DNA from: CAZPMC01 sp964587755 | GTDB taxonomy: Bacteria; Bacillota; Clostridia; Acetivibrionales; DTU013 | Direction: 5' to 3' | Length of the DNA stretch: 21,147 bases | Assembly: GCA_964587755.1 (NCBI GenBank) | Contig: CAZPMC010000038.1 | Location: forward strand, 1-21,147 | In this document: in pieces, positions 1 through 6,984 of the stretch | How positions within the stretch are numbered: position 1 is the stretch's first letter | Layout: the number at the start of each line of letters is the position of its first letter | Program-made: the position numbers and the translations under genes | The notes under the pieces: generated by a model | Databases searched by the model: none | What the model saw: only the letters and a program-made list of their open reading frames with translations | What the model was told of the DNA's origin: nothing

Positions 1-18
1 GATTAAGCTAAACTTCAT
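1..18 (-). CDS. possible 5' end of a downstream gene, cut by the window edge
   Basis: Reading the minus strand after the chemotaxis gene, a G-rich Shine-Dalgarno-like stretch (GGGGTGGGGC, about 28-37) is followed nine bases later by an ATG at 16-18. Only six codons (MKFSLI) are visible, so no family can be named. They do not resemble the usual start of rpoB. This may be a real start or chance. Confidence 0.25.
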
Positions 19-70
19 TTTGCTTGAGCCCCACCCCAACAATTGACATAGAGCCTTTATTTGTCCAGAT

Positions 71-1558
71 TTACCTTCCTGAGTCAAGCAGCTCCTTTAT
101 CTTTTTGCTCAGCTTAGTTATTCCCTCTACCGACTCGCTTATTTTTATTATCCGCTGATTCTCATCTTCCATAGTAGCAAGAATTTCTTCTATAGATGCG
201 GCATTTTCTTCTGAAATACTTGCGATGGATTCCACCTGTCTTTGACTCTGAGAATAGTTTTGGGATACAGATGCAACCATCTCCATTCCATTTTCAATCT
301 CACTGTTACTGTGCTCGAAAGCTTGCTTGACCTGCTCAAAGTAATCTGCAACATCATTTATTAAATTTCTTCCCATATTAGTGGCAATACTGCCTTCGTT
401 AACAACATTAACTGTTTCTTCCGACCTTTGGGACAAATCCTTAATAACTGTAGATATATCATTAACCATTTCCTTACTTTGCTCAGCTAGTTTTCTTACT
501 TCATCGGCAACTACTGCAAAGCCCTTTCCATGCTCACCAGCCCGCGCTGATTCTATGGCAGCATTCAATGCCAGCATATCCGTTTGGGAAGCAACCTGCT
601 GTATTTCCTCAAGGGCATTCACAATGTCCTCCATCCTGGCCTGAAGCAAATCAACAGTGTCCTTCGCCTTTTCCATAGCTGCATTTACAGTGTTCATCTG
701 CTTTCCCGCTTCCAATATCTTTTCCCATCCGTCTGCCACCTTCTCAATCATGCTTTGAGAATCTTTTACAACATTCTCCGAAATCTGATGAGCCTGATTT
801 ACACTTTCTATGGAACCGGACATAATATTGTTAATGCTTGCAACACTTTCGGCTTCCTCTTGTATAACCTTTGTCATCCCCTGCATTGCAGTAGTTACAC
901 TGGAGCTCAGTTTCCTTGTGGCAGTTATGCTGTCATTGAAAACGCTGATATCATTATCCAGCTGCCTTGCTCCTTCCTCCAGGGCGTTAAATGTACTTTC
1001 AAGCCTATTCAGTAACTCACTTGCCTTCTCCTCCCTATCGGAAGTTTCATTTAGAAGACCTCTTCCCCAATGGGTAAGTAAATAAAATATAACGATACAT
1101 GTATTAAAAAGAATTTCAACAGTAATAAAATCAATGAGCTCTGCTTCTCCTACTAAAAATCCTTTTGGATTTAAAATATAGAGTCCAATAATGGAGACGT
1201 TCATTACAATCCCATATATAAGGATAAGAGTCTTTTTGAGATAAAGAGCTGTCATGGTAAGGGAAGCAAAGATTATATAATGAAGATCCACTTCAAAGCC
1301 TGTTATAAAAAATATCGCTATGGCCGCTAAGCCGGGAATTAACGATATTAACTGACCTTTAATATACTTTTGTATCGGGAGGAAGTATAAGATCAGAACC
1401 AGTACCAACACGGCTAGACACTTTATGCCTGTATCTATAAAGTGTGTAACACCTCCCACTAAAAGTGCCTGAACTGTTAACATCAAAGTCACAATGGTAA
1501 TAAAAACAAGATTAGCCTTATGAGCCTTTTTCACCTTGTAAACATCAGACCTTGCCAT
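71..1558 (-). CDS. methyl-accepting chemotaxis protein with six-helix membrane sensor
   Basis: A transmembrane chemoreceptor of 495 aa. The N-terminal third is almost all membrane: about six hydrophobic helices near residues 16-36, 45-61, 70-87, 91-107, 109-129 and 142-163. There is no sizeable extracytoplasmic ligand domain between them and no obvious HAMP domain. The rest is a long coiled-coil signalling domain. Its hairpin tip at about 319-361 carries the very conserved core (ALNAAIESARAGEHGKGFAV), the contact site for CheA and CheW. Glutamine/glutamate-rich flanks are plausible methylation sites. No C-terminal CheR-binding pentapeptide is seen; the protein ends LLDSGR. The ATG at 1556-1558 follows a run of six G (1568-1573). 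The gene follows the rplL terminator, so it is probably a separate transcript. The family is sure; the ligand is unknown, and a membrane-soluble or membrane-state signal is only a guess from the layout. Confidence 0.93.
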   Translation of the reverse strand: MARSDVYKVKKAHKANLVFITIVTLMLTVQALLVGGVTHFIDTGIKCLAVLVLVLILYFLPIQKYIKGQLISLIPGLAAIAIFFITGFEVDLHYIIFASLTMTALYLKKTLILIYGIVMNVSIIGLYILNPKGFLVGEAELIDFITVEILFNTCIVIFYLLTHWGRGLLNETSDREEKASELLNRLESTFNALEEGARQLDNDISVFNDSITATRKLSSSVTTAMQGMTKVIQEEAESVASINNIMSGSIESVNQAHQISENVVKDSQSMIEKVADGWEKILEAGKQMNTVNAAMEKAKDTVDLLQARMEDIVNALEEIQQVASQTDMLALNAAIESARAGEHGKGFAVVADEVRKLAEQSKEMVNDISTVIKDLSQRSEETVNVVNEGSIATNMGRNLINDVADYFEQVKQAFEHSNSEIENGMEMVASVSQNYSQSQRQVESIASISEENAASIEEILATMEDENQRIIKISESVEGITKLSKKIKELLDSGR

Positions 1559-1587
1559 TTATAAACGCCCCCCTTTTATATATATAT

Positions 1588-1616
1588 ATTATATCATTAC
1601 AAAAAACGGCAAACAA
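1588..1616 (-). promoter_or_regulatory. candidate promoter of the chemoreceptor gene
   Basis: A perfect TATAAT (1588-1593) lies 30 bases before the start codon. At a 17-base spacing the -35 would be TTGTTT (1611-1616), a weak match that sits inside the 3' arm of the rplL terminator. The -10 is convincing, the -35 is not. The surrounding alternating AT could give chance matches. Confidence 0.45.
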
Positions 1617-1638
1617 TCAAATTTTAGATTGTTTGCCG
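1600..1638 (-). terminator. rho-independent terminator of the rplJ-rplL transcript
   Basis: A perfect 12-bp stem, CGGCAAACAATC with GATTGTTTGCCG (1607-1618 and 1627-1638), has an 8-base loop. On the minus strand six T follow directly (1601-1606). It lies 32 bases past the rplL stop. This is a strong intrinsic terminator and ends the ribosomal transcript before the chemoreceptor gene. Confidence 0.93.
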
Positions 1639-1670
1639 AAAAATTGGTTTTTATTTGTTTTTTGGTCGAA

Positions 1671-2060
1671 TTATTTAATTTCGACAGTTGCGCCAACTTC
1701 TTTAAATTTAGCTTCCAAAGCTTGAGCATCTTCTTTTGAAATATTTTCTTTAACTGTCTTAGGTGCTCCGTCAACAAGATCCTTTGCTTCTTTAAGACCA
1801 AGTCCTGTCACTTCTCTGACAACCTTTATAACCTTAATTTTTTCTGCGCCGACTTCCTTCAAAACTACATCAAACTCCGTCTTTTCTTCTGCTGCTGCTT
1901 CAGCTGCTGCCCCGCCTGCTGCAGGAGCTGCTGCTACTGCTACCGGTGCTGCTGCCGATACGCCGAATTCTTCTTCAAGAGCCTTAACGAGCTCAGACAG
2001 CTCTAATACCGTCAATGCCTTTACTTCTTCAATTAAATTTAACACTTTATCACTAGCCAT
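1671..2060 (-). CDS. rplL: 50S ribosomal protein L7/L12
   Basis: The dimeric stalk protein of the large ribosomal subunit, which recruits translational GTPases. The 129 aa show the classic layout. An N-terminal dimerisation and L10-binding region covers about residues 1-33. An alanine-rich flexible hinge follows at about 34-56. The C-terminal globular domain carries the conserved stretch KVVREVTGLGLKEAKDLVD. The length is normal for the family. The ATG at 2058-2060 is preceded by GGAGGT at good spacing. It lies 42 bases after rplJ and is followed by a strong terminator, so rplJ and rplL form the end of the transcript. Expression should follow the L10 leader upstream of rplJ. Confidence 0.98.
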   Translation of the reverse strand: MASDKVLNLIEEVKALTVLELSELVKALEEEFGVSAAAPVAVAAAPAAGGAAAEAAAEEKTEFDVVLKEVGAEKIKVIKVVREVTGLGLKEAKDLVDGAPKTVKENISKEDAQALEAKFKEVGATVEIK

Positions 2061-2102
2061 TTTAAAATACCTCCAAAATTTAAATTTTTTAATTTGATAA
2101 TA

Positions 2103-2636
2103 TTATGCACTTTGTTTTTGTTCTGCTATAGCGTTGAGGGCTACAACCAGTCCTCTGATATTTCCGTTGAGTACGTTGACCAAACCGGATATAGGTGCAT
2201 TGAAACCACCCAGCACCTTTGCAATGAGAACTTCTCTTGACGGAAGCTCAGCAAGTGCTTTTATACCATTTGTGTCAATAATCTTTCCCTCAACTACACC
2301 AACCTTCAGCTCAAGCTTGTTGTATTTTTTTGCATACTCACTTAAAATCTTTGCCGGTGCAACCGGGTCAGTTTCGCTTGAAGCCATGGCAGTAGGGCCG
2401 TTAAAGAAGCTGTCAAGCTCATCAAGCTCATTCTCCTTAGCAGCAAATCTGGCAAGAGTATTCTTTATAACCTTATACTCAACTCCCGCTTTTCTAAGAG
2501 CAGCTCTCAAATCAGTATCCTGCTCGACGGTCAAGCCTCTGTAGTCCGCAAAAACCATAGCCTTGGCAGACTTCATTTTATTGCTTAACTCATTAATAAC
2601 TTCACGCTTTTTGTTCAAAGTATGTTCCTTGGGCAA
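2103..2636 (-). CDS. rplJ: 50S ribosomal protein L10 (TTG start)
   Basis: The stalk base protein that anchors L7/L12 dimers on the ribosome and represses its own operon. The frame can be extended to 2699, but the better start is the TTG at 2634-2636. A strong Shine-Dalgarno (GGGAGGTGG) ends a few bases before it. The protein then begins MPKEHTLNKKREVINELSNK, which looks like a normal L10 N terminus, at 177 aa. The extended start would put translated sequence across the terminator hairpin of the leader, which argues against it. The core stretch ADYRGLTVEQ and the C-terminal L7/L12-binding helix are present. It lies between the L10 leader and rplL. Confidence 0.95.
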   Translation of the reverse strand: MPKEHTLNKKREVINELSNKMKSAKAMVFADYRGLTVEQDTDLRAALRKAGVEYKVIKNTLARFAAKENELDELDSFFNGPTAMASSETDPVAPAKILSEYAKKYNKLELKVGVVEGKIIDTNGIKALAELPSREVLIAKVLGGFNAPISGLVNVLNGNIRGLVVALNAIAEQKQSA

Positions 2637-2785
2637 ACGTTCCACCTCCCTCATGATAAATAAAAAACCCTTGTATATCTTTACATACAGCAGACACACA
2701 AGGGAAAACCTCTTTTAAAAAGCTTCTACCTCGGTAGGCCGGCCTAACCGATTATACAAAGAATGCACCTACTGTCTGCGGTATG
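2637..2785 (-). promoter_or_regulatory. ribosomal protein L10 leader RNA
   Basis: The untranslated stretch before rplJ has the hallmarks of the L10 leader (Rfam L10_leader). The 5' arm CCGCAGACA (minus strand of 2773-2781) pairs with TGTCTGCTG (2688-2696): seven continuous pairs, then one mismatch. Between them lie AGGTGC and an internal hairpin around TAGGCCGGCCTA, followed by CCGAGG. L10, probably with L7/L12, is known to bind such leaders and reduce rplJL expression in Bacillus. The 3' arm of the closing helix shares 2694-2696 with the stem of the terminator just downstream. That is what an attenuation switch would need. The motif assignment is from memory of the family, not from a covariance search. 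Confidence 0.85.
2655..2704 (-). terminator. attenuator terminator inside the L10 leader
   Basis: On the minus strand CCCTTGTGTGT (2694-2704) pairs with ATATACAAGGG (2668-2678): 11 pairs including two G-U, with a 15-base loop. TTTTTTATTT follows. It lies before the rplJ Shine-Dalgarno. Its 5' arm and loop contain the 3' arm of the closing helix of the L10 leader, so both cannot form fully at once. Confidence 0.85.
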
Positions 2786-2789
2786 ATAA

Positions 2790-2819
2790 ATATTAAATTG
2801 TAAAAACTATTTTATTCAA
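2790..2819 (-). promoter_or_regulatory. possible internal promoter for rplJL
   Basis: TTGAAT (2814-2819) and TAATAT (2790-2795), 18 bases apart, overlap the end of rplA. They would start a transcript just before the L10 leader. Each box matches the consensus at four of six positions, so this may be chance in AT-rich DNA. Confidence 0.35.
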
Positions 2820-3507
2820 TAACCTTTAAAGGACTAATCTTTACCCCGGGTCCCATTGTCGATGCCACAACAACGCTTCTAAGGTACTGACCCTTAGCAG
2901 CTGCCGGCTTCGCCTTAATAATTGCCTCCAATAAGGTACGGAAATTCTCCAAAAGCTTATCCGGTTCAAAGGAAACCTTTCCTATGGGACAATGGATAAT
3001 ATTTGTTTTATCAAGTCTGTACTCTATCTTACCTGCTTTAATCTCTGAGATTGCTCTGGCTACATCCATAGTTACTGTGCCGGCCTTTGGGTTTGGCATA
3101 AGACCTTTAGGTCCAAGCACCTTACCAAGTCTTCCGACAACGCCCATCATATCGGGAGTAGCAACTACTACATCAAAATCAAACCAGTTTTCATTCTGGA
3201 TCTTTGCAACAAGGTCTTCAGCTCCTACATAGTCTGCTCCGCCTTGCTCTGCTTCCTTAGCCTTATCTCCTTTAGCAAAAACAAGAACTCTTACAGTTTT
3301 ACCTGTGCCGTGGGGCAGTACAACTGCTCCTCTGACCTGCTGGTCGGCATGTCTTGAGTCAACGCCCAGCTTAATATGAACTTCAACTGTTTCATCAAAC
3401 TTAGCTTTCGCAGTTTGTCTGACCAGTTCCAAAGCTTGCGCCGGCTCATATAACATTGTCTTATCTATCAGCTTAGCGCTCTCGATATATTTCTTTCCTC
3501 TCTTCAT
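2812..3507 (-). CDS. rplA: 50S ribosomal protein L1
   Basis: Forms the mobile L1 stalk next to the E site of the large subunit and, in many bacteria, represses its own message. The 231 aa are the full usual length. The start MKRGKKYIESAKLIDKTMLY is typical. The conserved block VGRLGKVLGPKGLMPNPKAG, the L1 signature region, is intact. The ATG at 3505-3507 is preceded by GGAGAGG. It lies 86 bases after rplK across a spacer with two small hairpins, and 110 bases or more before the L10 leader. No unusual feature is seen in the protein. Confidence 0.98.
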   Translation of the reverse strand: MKRGKKYIESAKLIDKTMLYEPAQALELVRQTAKAKFDETVEVHIKLGVDSRHADQQVRGAVVLPHGTGKTVRVLVFAKGDKAKEAEQGGADYVGAEDLVAKIQNENWFDFDVVVATPDMMGVVGRLGKVLGPKGLMPNPKAGTVTMDVARAISEIKAGKIEYRLDKTNIIHCPIGKVSFEPDKLLENFRTLLEAIIKAKPAAAKGQYLRSVVVASTMGPGVKISPLKVIE

Positions 3508-3536
3508 TATTATCCTCTCCTTCGTGGTATTTTCCC

Positions 3537-3583
3537 GGGAATTTAATTCCCTCCCACTCTCATTTCATTTTAATTAAATGAAA
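3537..3583 (-). other. two small hairpins in the rplK-rplA spacer
   Basis: Just after the rplK stop, TTTCATTT (3576-3583) pairs with AAATGAAA (3563-3570) around a 5-base loop. Next comes GAGTGGGAG, then the near-perfect palindrome GGGAATT-A-AATTCCC (3537-3551). No T-run follows either one, so they are not terminators. The GTGGGAG and GGGA elements faintly resemble L1-binding RNA, but the match is too loose to call. Confidence 0.4.
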
Positions 3584-3593
3584 CTTAGGGCTT

Positions 3594-4019
3594 CTAATCT
3601 TCTACTACAATACCCATACTCCTGGCTGTGCCGGCAATCATTCCAGCTGCTGCTTCTACGCTGGCAGCATTAAGGTCGGGCATTTTCATTTCTGCTATCT
3701 TTCTGACCTCAGCCATCGAAATCTTTGCAACCTTTTCCTTGTTAGGAACACCTGAACCGCTTTCGATTTTGCACGCCCTCTTTAAAAGCACTGCTGCCGG
3801 AGGAGTTTTGGTAATAAATGAAAAGGATCTGTCAGCATAAACTGTTATTACAACAGGAATAACCAATCCTGCATCCTTCGCTGTTCTTTCATTAAACTCC
3901 TTACAAAATCCCATGATGTTAATACCATGCTGTCCTAAAGCTGGTCCAACCGGTGGAGCCGGAGTTGCCTTCCCCGCAGGAATTTGAAGCTTTATATAAC
4001 CTATGATTTTCTTTGCCAT
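3594..4019 (-). CDS. rplK: 50S ribosomal protein L11
   Basis: Binds the GTPase-associated centre of 23S rRNA together with L10. The 141 aa are full length for the family. The N-terminal proline-rich segment (GKATPAPPVGPALGQHGINI) and the C-terminal RNA-binding half ending in GTARSMGIVV are both intact. The ATG at 4017-4019 has a strong Shine-Dalgarno, GGGAGGTGG. It follows nusG after a 69-base spacer, the usual order, and is probably transcribed with it. No separate promoter stands out. Confidence 0.98.
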   Translation of the reverse strand: MAKKIIGYIKLQIPAGKATPAPPVGPALGQHGINIMGFCKEFNERTAKDAGLVIPVVITVYADRSFSFITKTPPAAVLLKRACKIESGSGVPNKEKVAKISMAEVRKIAEMKMPDLNAASVEAAAGMIAGTARSMGIVVED

Positions 4020-4088
4020 GGCTAATATCCACCTCCCAATCTTTCTTATATAGTCACAGAATATTATTCTGGTGCTATCAGTTCTAAA

Positions 4089-4619
4089 TTATAATTTCTG
4101 TATCTGAGTAAGCTCCAGTTCGACTGGTGTTTCCCTGCCGAACATTGAAACGGCTACCCTGACCTTCTTCTTTTCAAAATTAATTTCTTCAACAACTCCA
4201 ATAAAGTTTTCAAGGGGTCCGTCAATAACTCTGACATTGTCGTTAACCTCATAGTCGAGTACAGGCGCAAACTCTTCGACACCCATGTTCCGGATTTCCT
4301 CATCAGTGAGAGGAACCGGCTTTGATCCGGGGCCGACAAACCCTGTCACTCCTCTGGTATTTCTGACAACATACCATGATTCGTCGGTCATAACCATCTT
4401 GACTAAAACATAACCAGGAAAAACCTTCTTCAAGGTGGCCTTTTTCTTACCGTCCTTGATTTCTATCTGTTCTTCCATCGGGACAACAATATCTAAAATG
4501 TAGTCTTGCATTCCCCGGTTTTCAACTATTTTGTCCAGATTGGCCTTTACTTTATTCTCGTAGCCTGAATACGTATGTAAAACATACCATTTGGCTTCAG
4601 GCATATCATTTACATGCAT
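4089..4619 (-). CDS. nusG: transcription termination/antitermination protein NusG
   Basis: A transcription elongation factor that binds RNA polymerase and affects pausing and coupling to ribosomes. The N-terminal NGN domain is recognised by KWYVLHTYSGYENKVK, then VFPGYVLVKM and VRNTRGVTGFVG. The C-terminal KOW domain is recognised by DNVRVIDGPLENFIGVVEE. The total of 176 aa is normal. The frame starts MHVNDMPEAKWYV. AAGGAGG lies about 12 bases before the first ATG (4617-4619), a little long, so the second Met, five codons in, cannot be excluded. It follows secE by 21 bases in the conserved secE-nusG-rplK order. Confidence 0.97.
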   Translation of the reverse strand: MHVNDMPEAKWYVLHTYSGYENKVKANLDKIVENRGMQDYILDIVVPMEEQIEIKDGKKKATLKKVFPGYVLVKMVMTDESWYVVRNTRGVTGFVGPGSKPVPLTDEEIRNMGVEEFAPVLDYEVNDNVRVIDGPLENFIGVVEEINFEKKKVRVAVSMFGRETPVELELTQIQKL

Positions 4620-4640
4620 CAGATTCTATGTCCTCCTTCA

Positions 4641-4868
4641 TTAACGCATCAGAGTCCATTCTAAGATTTTAGCAAAAATCGCATCAGCCACCCAGATTAT
4701 ACTGCCCAGTAAGAAGCATATAACCAACACAGAAATCGTACTTGTAGTAAGCTGGCTTCTATTCGGCCAGATAACCTTTTTAAGTTCACTTCTAATATCT
4801 CGGAAGAACTTGCTTATTTTTTTCCCGGCATTTGCCAGCTTGGATGTGCGAGTATTATTTTCAGCCAT
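4641..4868 (-). CDS. secE: preprotein translocase subunit SecE
   Basis: The small essential subunit that clamps SecY in the protein-conducting channel. The frame is open to 4886, but the ATG at 4866-4868 (MAENNTRTSK) has GGAGGTG seven bases before it and is the better start, giving 75 aa. The conserved cytoplasmic helix with RSELKKVIWPNRSQL is followed by one membrane segment, about residues 43-66, the usual single-helix Gram-positive form. It lies between rpmG and nusG with short spacers, so they are almost surely co-transcribed. Confidence 0.96.
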   Translation of the reverse strand: MAENNTRTSKLANAGKKISKFFRDIRSELKKVIWPNRSQLTTSTISVLVICFLLGSIIWVADAIFAKILEWTLMR

Positions 4869-4888
4869 TTGTGTGCACCTCCGCAACT

Positions 4889-5038
4889 TTATTTCGTTTC
4901 CTTGTGTAATGTATGCTTATGGCAGAATTTACAGTATTTATTCATTTCAATTCTGTCAGGGTCATTTTTCTTATTCTTTTTTGTATGGTAGTTCCTCTGC
5001 TTGCACTCTCCACAAGCCATTACTATTTTGACTCTCAT
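4889..5038 (-). CDS. rpmG: 50S ribosomal protein L33
   Basis: A small large-subunit protein of 49 aa. The open frame extends to 5185, but only the last 49 codons belong to L33. The ATG at 5036-5038 has GGAGGTG immediately upstream, and the longer version would run through the promoter. Four cysteines in two pairs (CGEC and CKFC) form the zinc ribbon, so this is the Cys-containing, zinc-binding type. The sequence from RVKIVMACGECKQRNY to the lysine-rich end is typical. It is the first gene of the rpmG-secE-nusG-rpl cluster. Confidence 0.95.
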   Translation of the reverse strand: MRVKIVMACGECKQRNYHTKKNKKNDPDRIEMNKYCKFCHKHTLHKETK

Positions 5039-5101
5039 TTCGACACCTCCAGCCCTGTTGTTAAATTTAGGTGTATCGCTTAGCCGCCCAAACGCTTGTT
5101 T

Positions 5102-5111
5102 AGAGCGCTCT
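5102..5111. repeat. 10-bp perfect palindrome in the rpmG leader
   Basis: AGAGCGCTCT is a perfect palindrome about 40 bases downstream of the likely rpmG transcription start. It could be a small protein-binding site or chance; nothing else points to a function. Confidence 0.25.
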
Positions 5112-5156
5112 TTATTTAAAGCACAAAAAAAAGACCTCCTGGACGGAGCAATAAAT

Positions 5157-5185
5157 AATTTACCATATAAAAATATAAAAGTCAA
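5157..5185 (-). promoter_or_regulatory. promoter of the rpmG-secE-nusG-rpl cluster
   Basis: TTGACT (5180-5185) and TAAATT (5157-5162) are exactly 17 bases apart. This is a good sigma-A type promoter, 118 bases before the rpmG start codon. It lies between ilvB and rpmG, where a promoter is expected. The transcript would start near 5150 and have a leader of about 110 bases. Confidence 0.7.
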
Positions 5186-5218
5186 GCATATATTTCTTAT
5201 ATTAAGCCTCTTGCATGG

Positions 5219-6947
5219 CTACTCCTCTATCAGCTCATGTATAGGCGCTCCAGGTGGTACTATGGGAAATACACACTCATCCTTGTCTATTGCAAAGTTA
5301 ATAAGTACTGGTCTGTCGGTTGAGGCAAGAGCTCTTTTAAAAGCATCATCAACCTCCTCGGGACGTGTGACGTTAATTCCGGTTGCGCCATATGCTTCGG
5401 CAAGGGCAACAAAATCGGTAGCCCTGTCGATTGTAGTTGATGAGAACCTGCCGTCATAAAATAGCCTCTGCCATTGCCTTACCATTCCCAAAACGCCGTT
5501 ATTTAATATTGCAATAATTACTGGCAGTTTATACTCAACAGCCGTTGCAAGCTCATTGCAATTCATCCTGAAGCTGCCGTCACCTGCAATATTTATAACC
5601 TTTTTATCAGGTCTACCCAACTGTGCCCCGATACACGCTCCCAGGCCATAGCCCATTGTGCCCAGGCCCCCTGATGAAATAAACTGTCTCGGTCTTGTGT
5701 ACTTATAGAACTGGGCTGCCCACAATTGGTTTTGACCTACCTCTGTGGTTATTATGGCATCACCGCCTGTCAGCTCATACAGTCTCTCCATAATATAATG
5801 AGGTCGTAAGATGCCATCATCTTTCCATTTTAGTGGATATTGCTCCTTCCACTTTTGGATTTGCTCATTCCACTGAGTCTTTTCTTTTTTCTCAACTATT
5901 AATTCGGTAATCTCTTTTAAGATATCCTTTATGTTTCCTACAATGGGATAATCAGCCGTTATATTCTTTCCTATCTCGGCAGGGTCTATATCAATGTGTA
6001 TAATTTTTGTATTTTCCTGAAGACTTAGCGGTNNNNNNNNNNTGCATTATCTTTGCATTCGGTGCAAACTTAGTAACATCACTTATTACCCTGTCACTAA
6101 ATCTTGCCCCTATTGCAATGAATAAATCAGTTTTTAAAGCTGCCATATTGGAAGTTTTAGACCCATGCATTCCTACAAGCCCGGTAAACAATTCATGTGT
6201 GCCCGGGAATGTGCCCAGTCCCATTAATGTAGTAGACACAGGTATTTTTGACTTGCTGGCAAAGTTCACAAGCTCCTGGTCAGCTCCTGATATGGCAACG
6301 CCTCCGCCTGCCAGTATGAAAGGTGACTTTGAATTGTTTATGAGCTCCGCAGCCTTTTTAAGCTTATTTTCACTTACAGCTTTGGTTTCACTTGATGATT
6401 TCTCAGGCATCGTTAGTGCTTTAGGTTCATAATCCCAATATGCCGCTGTGACATCCTTGCAGATATCCACCAGCACAGGTCCGGGACGGCCGCTTGCAGC
6501 TATTTTAAAAGCTCTTCTGACCACATCCGCCAGCGTCGAAACATCCTTCACTATAAAATTATGCTTTGTAATAGGCATTGTAATACCTGTTATATCAACC
6601 TCCTGAAATGAATCCTTCCCCAGCAATGACGTAGCCACCTGCCCTGTAATAGCTACCATGGGCACAGAATCCATGTATGCTGTGGCTATCCCTGTAACCA
6701 GATTGGTTGCACCGGGTCCTGAGGTAGCTATACAAACTCCCGTTTTGCCCGTTGCACGTGCATATCCGTCAGCCCCATGGGCCGCCCCCTGCTCATGGGA
6801 TGTAAGTATATGCCTGATTTCGTCCTTAGCCTTGTACAGTGCATCATATATATTTAAAACAGCTCCTCCGGGGAACCCGAAAACAGTGTCAACTCCCTGT
6901 TCCTTCAAGCACTCTATCAGTATTTCCGCTCCGTTTAGCCTTGCCAT
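5219..6947 (-). CDS. ilvB: acetolactate synthase large subunit, interrupted by an assembly gap
   Basis: The thiamine diphosphate enzyme that makes 2-acetolactate or 2-aceto-2-hydroxybutyrate in valine, leucine and isoleucine synthesis. The N-terminal half (6043-6947) starts MARLNGAEILIECLKEQGVD and has FGFPGGAV and the cofactor glutamate in TSHEQGAAHG (about residue 52). The C-terminal half (5219-6032) has the thiamine-binding motif starting GDGSF and ending in ILNN, and the LGMVRQWQRLFYDGRF region of the anabolic enzyme. Ten N separate them and the frames differ across the gap. The left side ends FAPNAKIMH; the right side reads LQENTKIIHIDIDPAEIGKN, which restarts the same segment. Removing that overlap gives about 560 aa, a normal intact enzyme. 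It follows ilvD by 37 bases. No small regulatory subunit (ilvN) is next to it. Confidence 0.95.
6033..6042. other. assembly gap (10 N) inside ilvB
   Basis: Ten N give a placeholder gap of unknown true size. The sequence on both sides codes for the same part of acetolactate synthase, so the true gap is probably negative (an overlap of about 36 bases). Confidence 0.98.
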
Positions 6948-6984
6948 AAAACCTTACATCCTTTCCCTATTCTTTATGCCGTAC

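Noticed and set aside
43..48. TTGACA on the plus strand as a promoter
   Set aside because: No -10 at suitable spacing and no plus-strand gene follows.
5125..5147. Terminator or attenuator before rpmG (T-run after GGAGG)
   Set aside because: The only stem before the run of T is about four pairs (CTCC with GGAG), too weak to call.
4889..5185. 98-aa version of the L33 reading frame
   Set aside because: The upstream half matches no L33 and covers the promoter; the internal ATG with its own Shine-Dalgarno gives a normal 49-aa L33.
5039..5218. tRNA gene before rpmG
   Set aside because: A tRNA is common at this place in other bacteria, but no cloverleaf, no T-loop motif and no CCA end are visible.
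5991..6947. Truncated 318-aa IlvB as a genuine pseudogene
   Set aside because: The stop arises only by reading through the N run in the wrong frame; both halves otherwise look intact.
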